Assembly: GCA_020846005.1 (NCBI GenBank)
Contig: JADLEQ010000073.1
Coordinates: 1 to 47,559 of the forward strand
Length of the DNA: 47,559 nt
Source of the DNA: Polyangiaceae bacterium
GTDB taxonomy: Bacteria > Myxococcota_A > Polyangia > Polyangiales > Polyangiaceae
Reading direction: 5' to 3'
The notes under the pieces are model-generated. The model ran no database searches. It was not told the origin of the DNA and saw nothing but the letters and a program-made list of their open reading frames with translations. Shown here piece after piece: positions 1 to 8,021 of this stretch (position 1 is the first letter of the stretch; each line of letters opens with the position of its first letter). A program made the position numbers and the translations under genes.

Positions 1-1100
1 GCTTCGGCGGCATCGGCGGTATCGGCGGTATCGGCGGCATCGGCGGTATCGGCGGTATCGGCGGGATCGGCGGGATCGGGGGCATCGGCGGCATCGGCGG
101 CATCGGTGGCATTGGCGGCATCGCGGGGACCGGCGGCTCGTCCGGGTCGGGGGGCTCAGGTGGGATCGGTGGGATCGGTGGCATCGGTGGCATCGGTGGC
201 GTCGGCGGGGTCGGTGGCATCGGCGGCATCGGTGGCATCGGCGGCATCGGCGGCATCGGTGGCGTCGGCGGCATCGGTGGCATCGGCGGCATCGGCGGCA
301 TCGGCGGCATCGGCGGCATCGGCGGCATCGGCGGCATCGGCGGCATCGGCGGCATCGGCGGCATCGGTGGCGTCGGCGGGATCGGCGGCATCGGTGGCAT
401 CGGCGGGGTCGGTGGCAGCGGCGGCGGCGGCGGATCCGGCACCGGCGGATCCGGCGCGGGTGGCGCCGCGGGTTCAGCCGGGTCCGCGGGCGCGGGCGGC
501 GGCGGTGGCTCCGCTGGCGGTGGCGCCGCTGGCGGAGTCGGTGGACTCGCGGGTGCCGCGGGCGCCGCAGGCAGCGCGGGCGCGGCGGGTGCCGGCGCCA
601 GCGCGGGCGCGGCAGGCAGCGCGGGCGCGGCGGGTGCCGGCGCCAGCGCGGGCGCGGCAGGCAGCGCGGGCGCGGCAGGCAGCGCGGGCGCGGCAGGCAG
701 CGCGGGCGCGGCAGGTGCCGGCGCCAGCGCAGGCGCGGCCGGTAGCGCAGGCGCGGCCGGCACCTCAGGTGGCGGCGGGTCGGCTGGTAGCGCCGGGGCA
801 GGGGGCGGTTCGTCCGGCACCGGCGGCTCGGGCACCGGGGGCGGCTCGTCCGGCACCGGCGGCTCGGGCACCGGGGGCGGCTCGTCCGGCACCGGCGGCT
901 CGGGCACCGGGGGCGCGGCCGGCGCCGGCGCGACGGACGGCGGAGTGTCTGGCGGGCCCGCGACGGGCGGCAACGCTGGCGCGTCCGACGATGGTGGCTG
1001 CAGCTGCTCGCTGCCCGGCGGAGGCGGCCAGGGGACGCCCGCGGCGCTCCTCGCGGCGGCCGCCGCGTTGGCGCTGACGACCCGGCGCCGCCGGCGCTGA
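1..1100 (+). CDS. Gly-Gly-Ile repeat surface protein with MYXO-CTERM-like tail (5' end missing)
   Basis: The reading frame enters from the left edge (first full codon at base 3) and stops with TGA at 1098-1100, so only the last ~365 residues are seen. Residues 1-140 are almost pure Gly-Gly-Ile triplets with a few Val, Ser, Thr or Ala replacements. Next come Gly/Ala/Ser repeats of the GAAGSAG type, then three tandem copies of a 12-residue Ser-Ser-Gly-Thr-Gly-Gly unit. The C-terminus is CSCSLPGG, a linker, about 18 hydrophobic residues and five Arg. That layout matches the MYXO-CTERM sorting tail, which is processed by a rhombosortase-like system to anchor or release surface proteins. Gly-Gly-X repeats can form polyglycine-II helix bundles, so a rigid extracellular fibre or stalk is likely (inference). 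The N-terminal functional domain is outside the window. The coding assignment is firm because the other frames lack a meaningful C-terminus. Confidence 0.9.
   Translation, partial: FGGIGGIGGIGGIGGIGGIGGIGGIGGIGGIGGIGGIGGIAGTGGSSGSGGSGGIGGIGGIGGIGGVGGVGGIGGIGGIGGIGGIGGVGGIGGIGGIGGIGGIGGIGGIGGIGGIGGIGGIGGVGGIGGIGGIGGVGGSGGGGGSGTGGSGAGGAAGSAGSAGAGGGGGSAGGGAAGGVGGLAGAAGAAGSAGAAGAGASAGAAGSAGAAGAGASAGAAGSAGAAGSAGAAGSAGAAGAGASAGAAGSAGAAGTSGGGGSAGSAGAGGGSSGTGGSGTGGGSSGTGGSGTGGGSSGTGGSGTGGAAGAGATDGGVSGGPATGGNAGASDDGGCSCSLPGGGGQGTPAALLAAAAALALTTRRRRR
3..420 (+). repeat. 9-bp tandem repeat encoding Gly-Gly-Ile
   Basis: A 9-base unit, mainly GGCGGCATC with GGT/GGG wobble variants, is repeated about 45 times. 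One interruption near bases 123-160 encodes Ala-Gly-Thr-Gly-Gly-Ser. Because the unit is a multiple of three, copy changes would alter protein length without shifting frame. The wobble variation argues for selection on the peptide rather than very recent slippage. Confidence 0.9.
807..914 (+). repeat. Three tandem copies of a 36-bp coding repeat
   Basis: Three consecutive 36-base units at 807-842, 843-878 and 879-914 differ at only about one base. Each encodes the 12 residues GSSGTGGSGTGG. Such near identity suggests recent duplication by slippage or recombination inside the Gly-rich linker before the anchor. Confidence 0.85.
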
Positions 1101-1103
1101 GCG

Positions 1104-1134
1104 CGTCACCGGGCGGCGTCTCCGCCGCGTGACG
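1104..1134 (+). terminator. Hairpin after the Gly-rich protein gene
   Basis: Arms CGTCAC (1104-1109) and GTGACG (1129-1134) pair, and inside them CGGCG (1114-1118) pairs with CGCCG (1123-1127). The hairpin begins four bases past the stop codon. There is no T tract, so it may be a weak or factor-dependent terminator. In the rest of 1101-1432, the gap between this gene and the convergent smc, no gene or further element was seen. Confidence 0.35.
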
Positions 1135-1432
1135 GCACGGGCGGCTCGCGACGGCGGGCCGCCCACGGCCGCACACCGCGATCGTCGGCGAGCCGGCGCT
1201 GCTGCTCCCGGCCGGAGCGCGCGGCGGGCGGACGCTTCGTCGCACGTCTGCGCGGAGGCTCCCGGGCTAGGCGCGCCGGTGCGCGAGGTGCCCGACGACT
1301 CGTCCCGCGCCGGACCGGCCAGCGGGAGGCCGCGAGCCACGTCGACGCGCCTACGGGCGGTAGCGCTCGCGGCGCCCCGACCAGCAGGTGGCGCTCGCCG
1401 CTCGCCCGGCGGGTCGCCCCTCGTGCAGCCCG

Positions 1433-4400
1433 CTACGCGACCTGCTGGGCGGCGCCAGCCGAGTCCAGCTCTCGGCTCGGCAGCGCGCGCTCGCTGCGCG
1501 TCGAGGCCGCGTCGTTCACCTTCACGCTGACGATGCGCGACACCCCCGGCTCGCCCATCGTGACGCCGTAGAGCACGTCCACGCTCTGCATCGTCTTCCG
1601 GATGTGGGTGATCAGGATGAACTGCGAGCGGTCCGTCATCGCGCGGATCGCCTCGTTGTATCGGGCGACGTTGGCCTCGTCGAGGGGGGCGTCGACCTCG
1701 TCGAGCACGCAGAACGGCGACGGGCGATGCTGGAAGATCGCGAAGATGAGGGAGACCGCCGTGAGCGCCTTCTCGCCGCCGCTCATCAGCTCGATGCTCG
1801 CGAGGTTCTTGCCGGGCGGCTGTGCGATCACGTCGACGCCGGTCGTGAGGAGGTCGTCCGGGTTCGTGAGCCGCAGCTCCGCACGGCCGCCGCGGAACAT
1901 GCGCGAGAAGGTCGCCTTGAAGAGCTCGTTCACGCTCTGGAACGTCTCGCGGAAGCGCTTGCGCGACTCTCGGTCCATGTGCTTGATCGCGCGATCGAGA
2001 TCGTCGAGCGCCCGTTCGATGTCGACCTTCTGATCGTTCAGCTCGGTGAAGCGCCGCTCGGCGTCCTCGAACTCGGCCTGCGCGTCCAGGTTCACCGGCC
2101 CGATGCGGTCGATGAGCTGGGTGAGCTCCGAGACCCTCCGCTCGAGCTCGCTGTCCGGCGCCGGGCGCGCGTGGTAGTCGCCGATGACCCGCTTGAGTTC
2201 GAGGCCGCGGAACCGTGCGCGAACGTCCGCGACGAGGTGCTCCTCCTCGAGCGCCAGGCGCTGCTGCGCCATCTCGGCGCGGCGGAGTTGCTCGTCCGAG
2301 GCGGAGAGGCCCTCGCGCTGCTCGCGCAGCTCGCCCTCGTAAGCAGCCATCGCGTGGCGCGCCTGCTCGAGGAGCGCGCGAGCGTCGTTCAGCGCCCCGT
2401 GGGCGGCGGAGGCGATGGCCTCGGCCTCCACTCGGGCCTCTCGAGCGAGCAGCGCGAGCGCGGCGTTCTCGCCGTAGCTGATCGCCGCCTCGGTGCGCTC
2501 GGCGTCCAGACGCTCGAGGCGGTGCTCGACCTCCGCCAGCGTCTCGCCGAGGCGCTCGAGCGCCCGGCGCGTCGAGCCCACCTGCTCCCGCACCTGGGCC
2601 AGGCGCACCTTCCGCTCCGTGACGGTCGCCGCCTGGGCCTCCACCCGCGCGCGCCACTCCGTCGACGCGCGCTCGGACTCGCCGAGCGCCTCGCGGGCTC
2701 GCTCGAGGTGAGCGTGATGGTCATCGAGGCCACGGCGCTCCGCGCTCGCCGCCTCCGTGGAGTCGACGAGCGCGCGCTCCACGTCCCCGAGTTCGCCCGC
2801 GAGCGCCGCCGTGCGGGCGGCGACCCGCTCGAGGCCGTGTCGCGTGTTCGCGAGGTCCTTCTCTGCGGTGACGTGAGCGAGCGCGCGGGCGTGGGCGCCC
2901 TCGCGCGCACGATCCAACGCGGCGCCCGCGGCCGTGATCCGCGCGCGGAGCTCGGCGTGGTCCCGACTCGCCGCCTCGAGCGCCTGACCGAGCCGCTCGA
3001 CCTCGTGAGTGAGCGCGCGGATCTCCCGCTTCTGCTCGACCATCCCGGCCGCCACGTCGTCACCCGAGCCGCCCCGGAGTGCGCCGTCGGAGGTCGCTAC
3101 GGTGCCGTCGAGGGCGACGTACGTCCCGGCCGGTCCGCTCGCTGCCATCGCCGCGGCGCGGGCGGCGGTGTCGACGAGCACGGCGTCTCCCACGAGGGAG
3201 CGGACGAGCGCGTCGTCCTCGGGTGCGTGGTCGAGGCGGTCCATCAGCAGACCGAGGACGCCCTCGCCCTCCGGGGGACGCTTCGCCGGCCCGACCACGC
3301 GACGCGGCCGGAGCGGGACGACCGTCGCGCGTCCGCGCGACTGGCGCGCGAGCTCGTCGAGCAGCTCGAGCCCCGCGCGCGGATCGGCGACGACGACCGA
3401 CTCGAGCTGGCGACCGAGGAGCCCCGCGAGGGCGGCCGTCACCTCGGGCGGTGCTTCGAGCCGATCCGCGACGAGGCCCAGCACCGCCGGGTGCTTTCGC
3501 TCCAGCAGGGCGCGCGCCCCGGCGCCGACGCCCTCGAGCCGCCGATGCAGCTCCTCGAGCGCGCGCAAGCGGCTCCGCGCGAGCGACAGCTCGCTCTTCG
3601 CGGCGTCCGTCGCCTTCTCGCTCTCGAGCAGGCGCGGCCGGAGCGCCGCGAGCTCGTGCTCGAGCGCCTGCCGCTCCTCCTCGGTGACCCGCTTCCCTTC
3701 GGCGGCGGCCGCCGCCGTCTCGACGAGCGCGGCCTCCTTCGCGCCGAGTACCATCGACTCCGCCTGCAGGGCGTCGCGCTCCGAGCACAGGCGCTCGCGC
3801 CGCCTCTCCAGATCGGCGAGCCGCGCGCGCGCGGCCTCGAGCCGGGCCGTCGCGGCCGCCTCGGCGCGGGCAGCCTCGCCAGCCTCCGCGCGGAGCCGGC
3901 TCGTCGTCACGTCCGCCTCGGCGAGCCCGCCTCGCAGCGTCGCGAGCGCTTCGTCCTCGGAGGCCGCGTCCGCCGCGCGGGACGTCTCGTCCGCCTCCAG
4001 GGTGGCGAGGCGGTCGGCGATCTCGATCGCCTCGCCGCGGAGCCCCGCGGCGCGGCGATCGAGCGACTCCTTCTCCAGCGCGCCGAGCGTCAGGCGCTGC
4101 CCGAGGTCCGTGAGCCGGTCGCGCGCGCGGCCGATCTCGGCACCGAGGCTCGTCACCCGGTTGTCGGCGTCGAACGCGGCGCGCGACGCGGCGTCCGCGG
4201 CGTCCTCCAGCGCGCGCGCCTCGCCGCGGGCCGCCTCGAGCTGCGCTTCGCGCGCCTCCACCTCGCAGCGCAGGCGCCCCGACTCCGCCTCGGCCGCCTC
4301 GCGGGACTGGCGCTCGACGCGCCCCACGACGAGGATCTCGAGCAGGCGGTGCGAGGCGCGGTGCAGCACGAGATCCTCGAGCTCGCCCCGGTATTCCAGG

Positions 4401-5065
4401 AAGCGCTGGGCCTTGGCGACCTGACGCTTGAGCGCGGCGCGGTTCTTGTCGATCTCGGAGACGATGTCGCTCACCCGCAGCAGGTTCTGCCGGGTAAGCT
4501 CCATCTTCCGCTCGGCCTGCTTGCGGCGAGTCTTGTATTTGGTGATGCCGGCGGCCTCCTCGAGGAACAGGCGGCGATCCTCGGGGCGCGCGCTGACGAT
4601 TTGCCCGATGCGGCCCTGCTCCACGATGGAGTACGCCTTCGTGCCCACGCCGGTGCCGAGGAACAGCTCCGTCACGTCGCGGAGCCGCACCTGGGTCTTG
4701 TTGATCAGGTACTCGCTGGTGCCGTCACGATATAGGCGGCGGGTGACGGCGATCTCCGGGTAGTCGCGGACCTCCGCCGGCAGCTCGGCGGCGTCTTGCG
4801 GGTCCGTGTTGTCGAACGTGATCGTGACCTCCGCCAGGCCATGAGGGCCGCGGGTGTCGGAGCCGTTGAAGATCACATCCTCCATGGCGCGCCCGCGCAG
4901 GTGCTTCGCGCTCTGCTCGCCCATGCACCACCGGATGGCGTCGACGATGTTCGACTTGCCGCAGCCGTTGGGCCCCACGATGCCGATGACATCGTGATCG
5001 AACTGGATGACGGTTCGATCCACGAAGGACTTGAAGCCGGAGATCTCGAGCTTCTTGATGTGCAT
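1433..5065 (-). CDS. smc: Chromosome segregation ATPase SMC
   Basis: 1210 residues, the usual size of bacterial SMC, the coiled-coil ATPase that compacts and aligns sister chromosomes together with ScpA and ScpB (neither is in this window). The N-terminal head starts MHIKKLEISGFKSF and carries the Walker A motif GPNGCGKSN near residue 33. Long coiled coils rich in Glu, Arg and Ala flank a hinge domain at roughly residues 511-665. The C-terminal head has the ABC signature LMSGGEKAL near 1092 and Walker B FCVLDEVDAPLDEAN near 1117. The ATG at 5063-5065 gives the family-typical N-terminus. The gene is transcribed toward the Gly-rich protein gene and diverges from the FmdB-like gene. Confidence 0.97.
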   Translation of the reverse strand: MHIKKLEISGFKSFVDRTVIQFDHDVIGIVGPNGCGKSNIVDAIRWCMGEQSAKHLRGRAMEDVIFNGSDTRGPHGLAEVTITFDNTDPQDAAELPAEVRDYPEIAVTRRLYRDGTSEYLINKTQVRLRDVTELFLGTGVGTKAYSIVEQGRIGQIVSARPEDRRLFLEEAAGITKYKTRRKQAERKMELTRQNLLRVSDIVSEIDKNRAALKRQVAKAQRFLEYRGELEDLVLHRASHRLLEILVVGRVERQSREAAEAESGRLRCEVEAREAQLEAARGEARALEDAADAASRAAFDADNRVTSLGAEIGRARDRLTDLGQRLTLGALEKESLDRRAAGLRGEAIEIADRLATLEADETSRAADAASEDEALATLRGGLAEADVTTSRLRAEAGEAARAEAAATARLEAARARLADLERRRERLCSERDALQAESMVLGAKEAALVETAAAAAEGKRVTEEERQALEHELAALRPRLLESEKATDAAKSELSLARSRLRALEELHRRLEGVGAGARALLERKHPAVLGLVADRLEAPPEVTAALAGLLGRQLESVVVADPRAGLELLDELARQSRGRATVVPLRPRRVVGPAKRPPEGEGVLGLLMDRLDHAPEDDALVRSLVGDAVLVDTAARAAAMAASGPAGTYVALDGTVATSDGALRGGSGDDVAAGMVEQKREIRALTHEVERLGQALEAASRDHAELRARITAAGAALDRAREGAHARALAHVTAEKDLANTRHGLERVAARTAALAGELGDVERALVDSTEAASAERRGLDDHHAHLERAREALGESERASTEWRARVEAQAATVTERKVRLAQVREQVGSTRRALERLGETLAEVEHRLERLDAERTEAAISYGENAALALLAREARVEAEAIASAAHGALNDARALLEQARHAMAAYEGELREQREGLSASDEQLRRAEMAQQRLALEEEHLVADVRARFRGLELKRVIGDYHARPAPDSELERRVSELTQLIDRIGPVNLDAQAEFEDAERRFTELNDQKVDIERALDDLDRAIKHMDRESRKRFRETFQSVNELFKATFSRMFRGGRAELRLTNPDDLLTTGVDVIAQPPGKNLASIELMSGGEKALTAVSLIFAIFQHRPSPFCVLDEVDAPLDEANVARYNEAIRAMTDRSQFILITHIRKTMQSVDVLYGVTMGEPGVSRIVSVKVNDAASTRSERALPSRELDSAGAAQQVA

Positions 5066-5373
5066 CTGGTCGCGGCTCCCCGATCGGGTGTCGTCTAGCA
5101 GGCGCCAGTGCCCTTCTCGGGCCGGGTCCGCTCGACGGGCGGGCTCTGGCCGGGCGAGGAACGCCCGGTGGAGGCTTGCGCCGGGTTGCCGGCGGCTCGC
5201 GCTCCCTGGTACTCACGGTCGGCACGGTGGCATGACATGCAGCGTCACGCCTCGTGCTGCACGTTCGTACACTACTGAACGGGTGGCGTAAAGGAGAACC
5301 TGCACAGACGCGGGGATTCGGCTCGCTGGCCGGAACGTTGACACGACGGCGACGCCGACGCAAAACCCGCGAC
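5066..5373. other. Divergent intergenic region between smc and the FmdB-like gene
   Basis: This 308-base gap must hold the promoters for smc (leftward) and the zinc-ribbon gene (rightward). A rightward promoter candidate lies at 5338-5366. An AAGGAG motif near 5291-5296 has no start codon at a useful distance. No small gene could be supported. Confidence 0.5.
5338..5366 (+). promoter_or_regulatory. Candidate sigma-70 promoter, possibly leaderless
   Basis: A perfect -35 box TTGACA (5338-5343) is followed after exactly 17 bases by CAAAAC (5361-5366), which matches three of six bases of TATAAT. Transcription would start near 5373, right at the ATG at 5374. The next gene has no Shine-Dalgarno sequence, which fits a leaderless mRNA. 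The assignment rests on sequence match only. Confidence 0.4.
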
Positions 5374-5688
5374 ATGACCTACGAGTACGTCTGCACGGCC
5401 TGCGGTCACGCCTGGGAGGCGGAGCAGCGGATCAGCGAGGACCCGCTCCGGGACTGCCCGTCCTGTGGGGCCTCGGCCGCCAAGCGGCAGATCACCGGGG
5501 GTCAGGGGTTCATCCTGAAGGGCGGCGGCTGGTACTCGGACCTCTACTCGTCCGCCAGCCCGAAGAAGGCCGAGGCGACCACGCCCAACGCCGGAGGGTG
5601 CGGCGCGTGCCCGGCAGCGGGCAGCGACGGCGCCGGCGCGTGCAGCGACGCGAAGCCGTCCGGCTCGAAGCCGGTCGCGGCGGCCTGA
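5374..5688 (+). CDS. FmdB-family zinc ribbon regulatory protein
   Basis: 104 residues beginning MTYEYVCTACGHAWEAEQ. Two CxxC pairs (Cys7/Cys10 and Cys28/Cys31) build the single zinc ribbon of the FmdB/CxxC putative regulatory family. Family members are small, widespread and mostly of unproven function; some are linked to amide or formamide regulation. After the conserved core comes a Gly-rich linker (GGGWYSDLY) and a low-complexity tail with three more Cys. The ATG at 5374 was chosen over upstream starts because the family begins M-x-x-Y-x-Y-x-C and the upstream stretch is an Arg run. No Shine-Dalgarno sequence is visible. It precedes the aromatic-pathway genes by 82 bases but a functional link is not shown. 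Confidence 0.85.
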   Translation: MTYEYVCTACGHAWEAEQRISEDPLRDCPSCGASAAKRQITGGQGFILKGGGWYSDLYSSASPKKAEATTPNAGGCGACPAAGSDGAGACSDAKPSGSKPVAAA

Positions 5689-5770
5689 GCCGGCCGGGTG
5701 CGGCGGCGGGCAGGCGCCGGCCGATCGCGCGGACGACCCGACCGTCACCGTGACGTGGTACGGCAGCGTC

Positions 5771-6841
5771 ATGGAACGACGACGCGACGCGACGGAGCTC
5801 CGGGCGCGCCAGCGCGAGCTCGACCGGGAGATCCTCGCGCGGCTCGACGAGCGGGCGCAGCTCTCCACGGAGCTCCGCGCGCTGCTCGAGGCGCAACCCG
5901 CGTTCGACGAAGCCGGGGACCGGGTCGCCTCGAGCGATCTCGAGGCGGCGGCCTCTGGCGCCCTCCCGCGGTCGGCGGTGCGCGCGATCTTCAACGTGAT
6001 CCACGCGGAGATGCGCGCCCTCGAGCGCCCGGCCCGCGTGGCGTTCGTCGGGCCGGAGGAGAGCTTCGGTCACCAGGTCGCCCGTGACGCGTTCGGGTCG
6101 ACGGCGGGGCTGATCGAGGCCGAGACGGTCGGCGACGCGCTGGAGCTCGTGATCCGGGGCCGCGCCGAGTGCGCAGTGGTCCCGTTCGAGTCGTCGGTCG
6201 ACGGCCTGGTGCAGCCGACGATCACGGCTCTCTCGGCGAGCGAGCTGGTGATCGTCGCGGAGCGCGAAGCCCCCGGTCGATACGATCTGGTCTCACGCAC
6301 CGGCAACGCGCACGACATCGACAAGGTGTACGCGACCGCGGTCGCCCGGGCGGCGTGCTCCCGCGTGCTCGCGCGTGATTTCCCCCGGGCGACGCTGCTC
6401 GATGTCCGCTCGCCGCGCGTGGCGCTCGACCTGGCCCGAGAGGACCACGGGGCCGCCGCGCTGGTCCCGGAGCCGGCGGGTGCGTGCTCGGGGTTGGTCG
6501 CGGTGACGCGGAACGTGGGCGACGCGCCCGATCTCTCCGTCCGCTGGGCGGTCGTCTCGGCCCGGCCAGCGAGCCGCACGGGCAACGACGCGACCGCGGT
6601 GCTCTTCAGCGTGGACGACACGCCCGGCGCGCTCTTCGAAGTGTTGCGGCACTTCGCCGAGCGCGGGGTGAACCTGCGCCGCCTGCAGTCGCGCCCGGTC
6701 CGCGGCGAGTCGTGGGCCTACCTGTTCTACGTCGAGGTGAGCGGCCACACGACGGACCGCGGCGTCGTCACCGCGCTCGAGGCGATCCGCAAGGGCACGC
6801 GGTACCTGCGCGTCCTCGGCTCGTTTGCGCACCACGGCTAG
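5771..6841 (+). CDS. pheA: P-protein-like chorismate mutase/prephenate dehydratase/ACT, active sites diverged
   Basis: 356 residues with the order AroQ-type chorismate mutase (~5-90), prephenate dehydratase (~95-270) and ACT domain (~285-350). Known P-proteins turn chorismate into phenylpyruvate for phenylalanine and are inhibited by Phe through the ACT domain. The fold markers remain: GPEESFGH at the dehydratase start, VVPFESS, PGALFEVL in ACT. Many usual catalytic residues differ: TRF reads VRW, the SHPQ region reads ATAV, PIENS reads PFESS, the mutase Lys and Glu positions read Leu and Val, and ESRP reads QSRP. Activity is therefore doubtful. The ATG at 5771 is preferred; a GTG at 5750 would add seven residues. 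The context (hisC, aroA, cmk downstream) fits aromatic amino acid synthesis. The symbol reflects homology only. Confidence 0.8.
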   Translation: MERRRDATELRARQRELDREILARLDERAQLSTELRALLEAQPAFDEAGDRVASSDLEAAASGALPRSAVRAIFNVIHAEMRALERPARVAFVGPEESFGHQVARDAFGSTAGLIEAETVGDALELVIRGRAECAVVPFESSVDGLVQPTITALSASELVIVAEREAPGRYDLVSRTGNAHDIDKVYATAVARAACSRVLARDFPRATLLDVRSPRVALDLAREDHGAAALVPEPAGACSGLVAVTRNVGDAPDLSVRWAVVSARPASRTGNDATAVLFSVDDTPGALFEVLRHFAERGVNLRRLQSRPVRGESWAYLFYVEVSGHTTDRGVVTALEAIRKGTRYLRVLGSFAHHG

Positions 6842-6944
6842 TCGTCCCGCGAGCAGGCCTCGCGCCGCGTGCGGCGAGGGCTCGGTCGCGGCCCCCGCTC
6901 GCGTCGAGCTTGAGCGCCGCCCCGGCTCGGGGCACAACCCCCGC

Positions 6945-8021
6945 ATGAACGAGCTGGTCACGCCGTCGATCGAAGCGCTGCGCCCGTACGAACCGGGCAA
7001 GCCCGTCGAGGAGGTGACCCGCGAGCTGGGCCTCGTGGAGGTCGTGAAGCTGGCTTCGAACGAGAACCCGCTCGGCGCCGGGAGGCTCGCCCGCGAGGCG
7101 GTCGCGCGCGCGCTGGGGACGCTCCACCGGTACCCCGACGCCGCTGCGTTCCGGCTGCGCGAGCGCCTGGCGGCTCACCTCGGGGTGCCCCGCGCCGACA
7201 TCGTCCACGGGAACGGCTCGAACGAGCTGATCGAGTTGCTCGTGCGCACCTTCACGACGCCCGCGCACCACGTCGTGTTCGCGGAGCCGTCTTTCGTCGT
7301 CTACCGCATGGCCTGCCAGGCGCACGGCGTCTCGTTCACGGCGGTGCCGCTCCGTGATCACGTGCACGACCTCGAGGCGATGGCCGCCGCGGTGCGGCCC
7401 GAGACGCGCCTCGTCTTCGTCTGCTCGCCGAACAACCCGACGGGCACGATCGTCGATCCGGGCGCGCTCGAGCGCTTCCTGCGCGAGGTGCCGCCGAGCG
7501 TCATCGTCGTGCTCGACGAGGCGTACGTGGAGTACGTGGACGCGCCGGGCCACGCCGACGGCTGCCGGCTCCGCGACCTCAGGGAGCGCCTGGTGATCCT
7601 GCGGACCTTCTCGAAGATCCACGGCCTCGCGGCGCTCCGCGTCGGCTACGCGGTGGCTCCCGAGCGCCTCGCCGCGTACCTCGATCGGGTGCGGGCGCCG
7701 TTCAACGTCGGCACCCTCGGGCAGGTCGCCGCGGTCGCGGCGCTCGACGACGTGGAGCACGTCGAGCACAGCCGGGGGACGAACCGACGCGAGCGCGCCG
7801 CGCTCCACGCGAGGCTCCGCGACCTCGGCCTGGGGGTCGTGCCGAGCCAGGCGAATTTCGTGTTCGTCGATCTGCATCGTCCCGCGCGCGAGGTGTTCGA
7901 GGCGGCGCTCCAGCGTGGGGTGATCGTGCGCCCGCTGGCCGGCTCGTGGGCGCGCCTCACGGTGGGGATCCCGGCAGAGAACCAGCGGATGATGACGGTG
8001 CTGGCCGAGGTGCTCGCGTGA
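6945..8021 (+). CDS. hisC: Histidinol-phosphate/aromatic aminotransferase
   Basis: 358-residue class I/II PLP-dependent aminotransferase of the HisC family. It converts histidinol phosphate and 2-oxoglutarate, and many family members also transaminate phenylpyruvate or prephenate. Visible landmarks are KLASNENPLG near the N-terminus, HGNGSNELI, CSPNNPTGT, LDEAYVEY, the PLP-binding TFSKIHGLAALRVG (Lys about 224) and RAPFNVG. The ATG at 6945 gives the normal family N-terminus; the upstream in-frame extension is Arg/Pro-rich. No other his genes are here. Its place between the P-protein and aroA suggests an aromatic aminotransferase role (inference). It overlaps the next gene by GTGA. Confidence 0.93.
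   Translation: MNELVTPSIEALRPYEPGKPVEEVTRELGLVEVVKLASNENPLGAGRLAREAVARALGTLHRYPDAAAFRLRERLAAHLGVPRADIVHGNGSNELIELLVRTFTTPAHHVVFAEPSFVVYRMACQAHGVSFTAVPLRDHVHDLEAMAAAVRPETRLVFVCSPNNPTGTIVDPGALERFLREVPPSVIVVLDEAYVEYVDAPGHADGCRLRDLRERLVILRTFSKIHGLAALRVGYAVAPERLAAYLDRVRAPFNVGTLGQVAAVAALDDVEHVEHSRGTNRRERAALHARLRDLGLGVVPSQANFVFVDLHRPAREVFEAALQRGVIVRPLAGSWARLTVGIPAENQRMMTVLAEVLA

Noticed and set aside
3-914. Tandem repeats as a CRISPR array
   Set aside because: Units are 9 or 36 bases, contiguous without spacers, and in frame within a coding sequence.
1388-4735. Very long open frame antisense to smc
   Set aside because: High GC keeps antisense frames open. The translation is Arg/Leu/Glu-rich with no domain, while the minus strand encodes a complete SMC.
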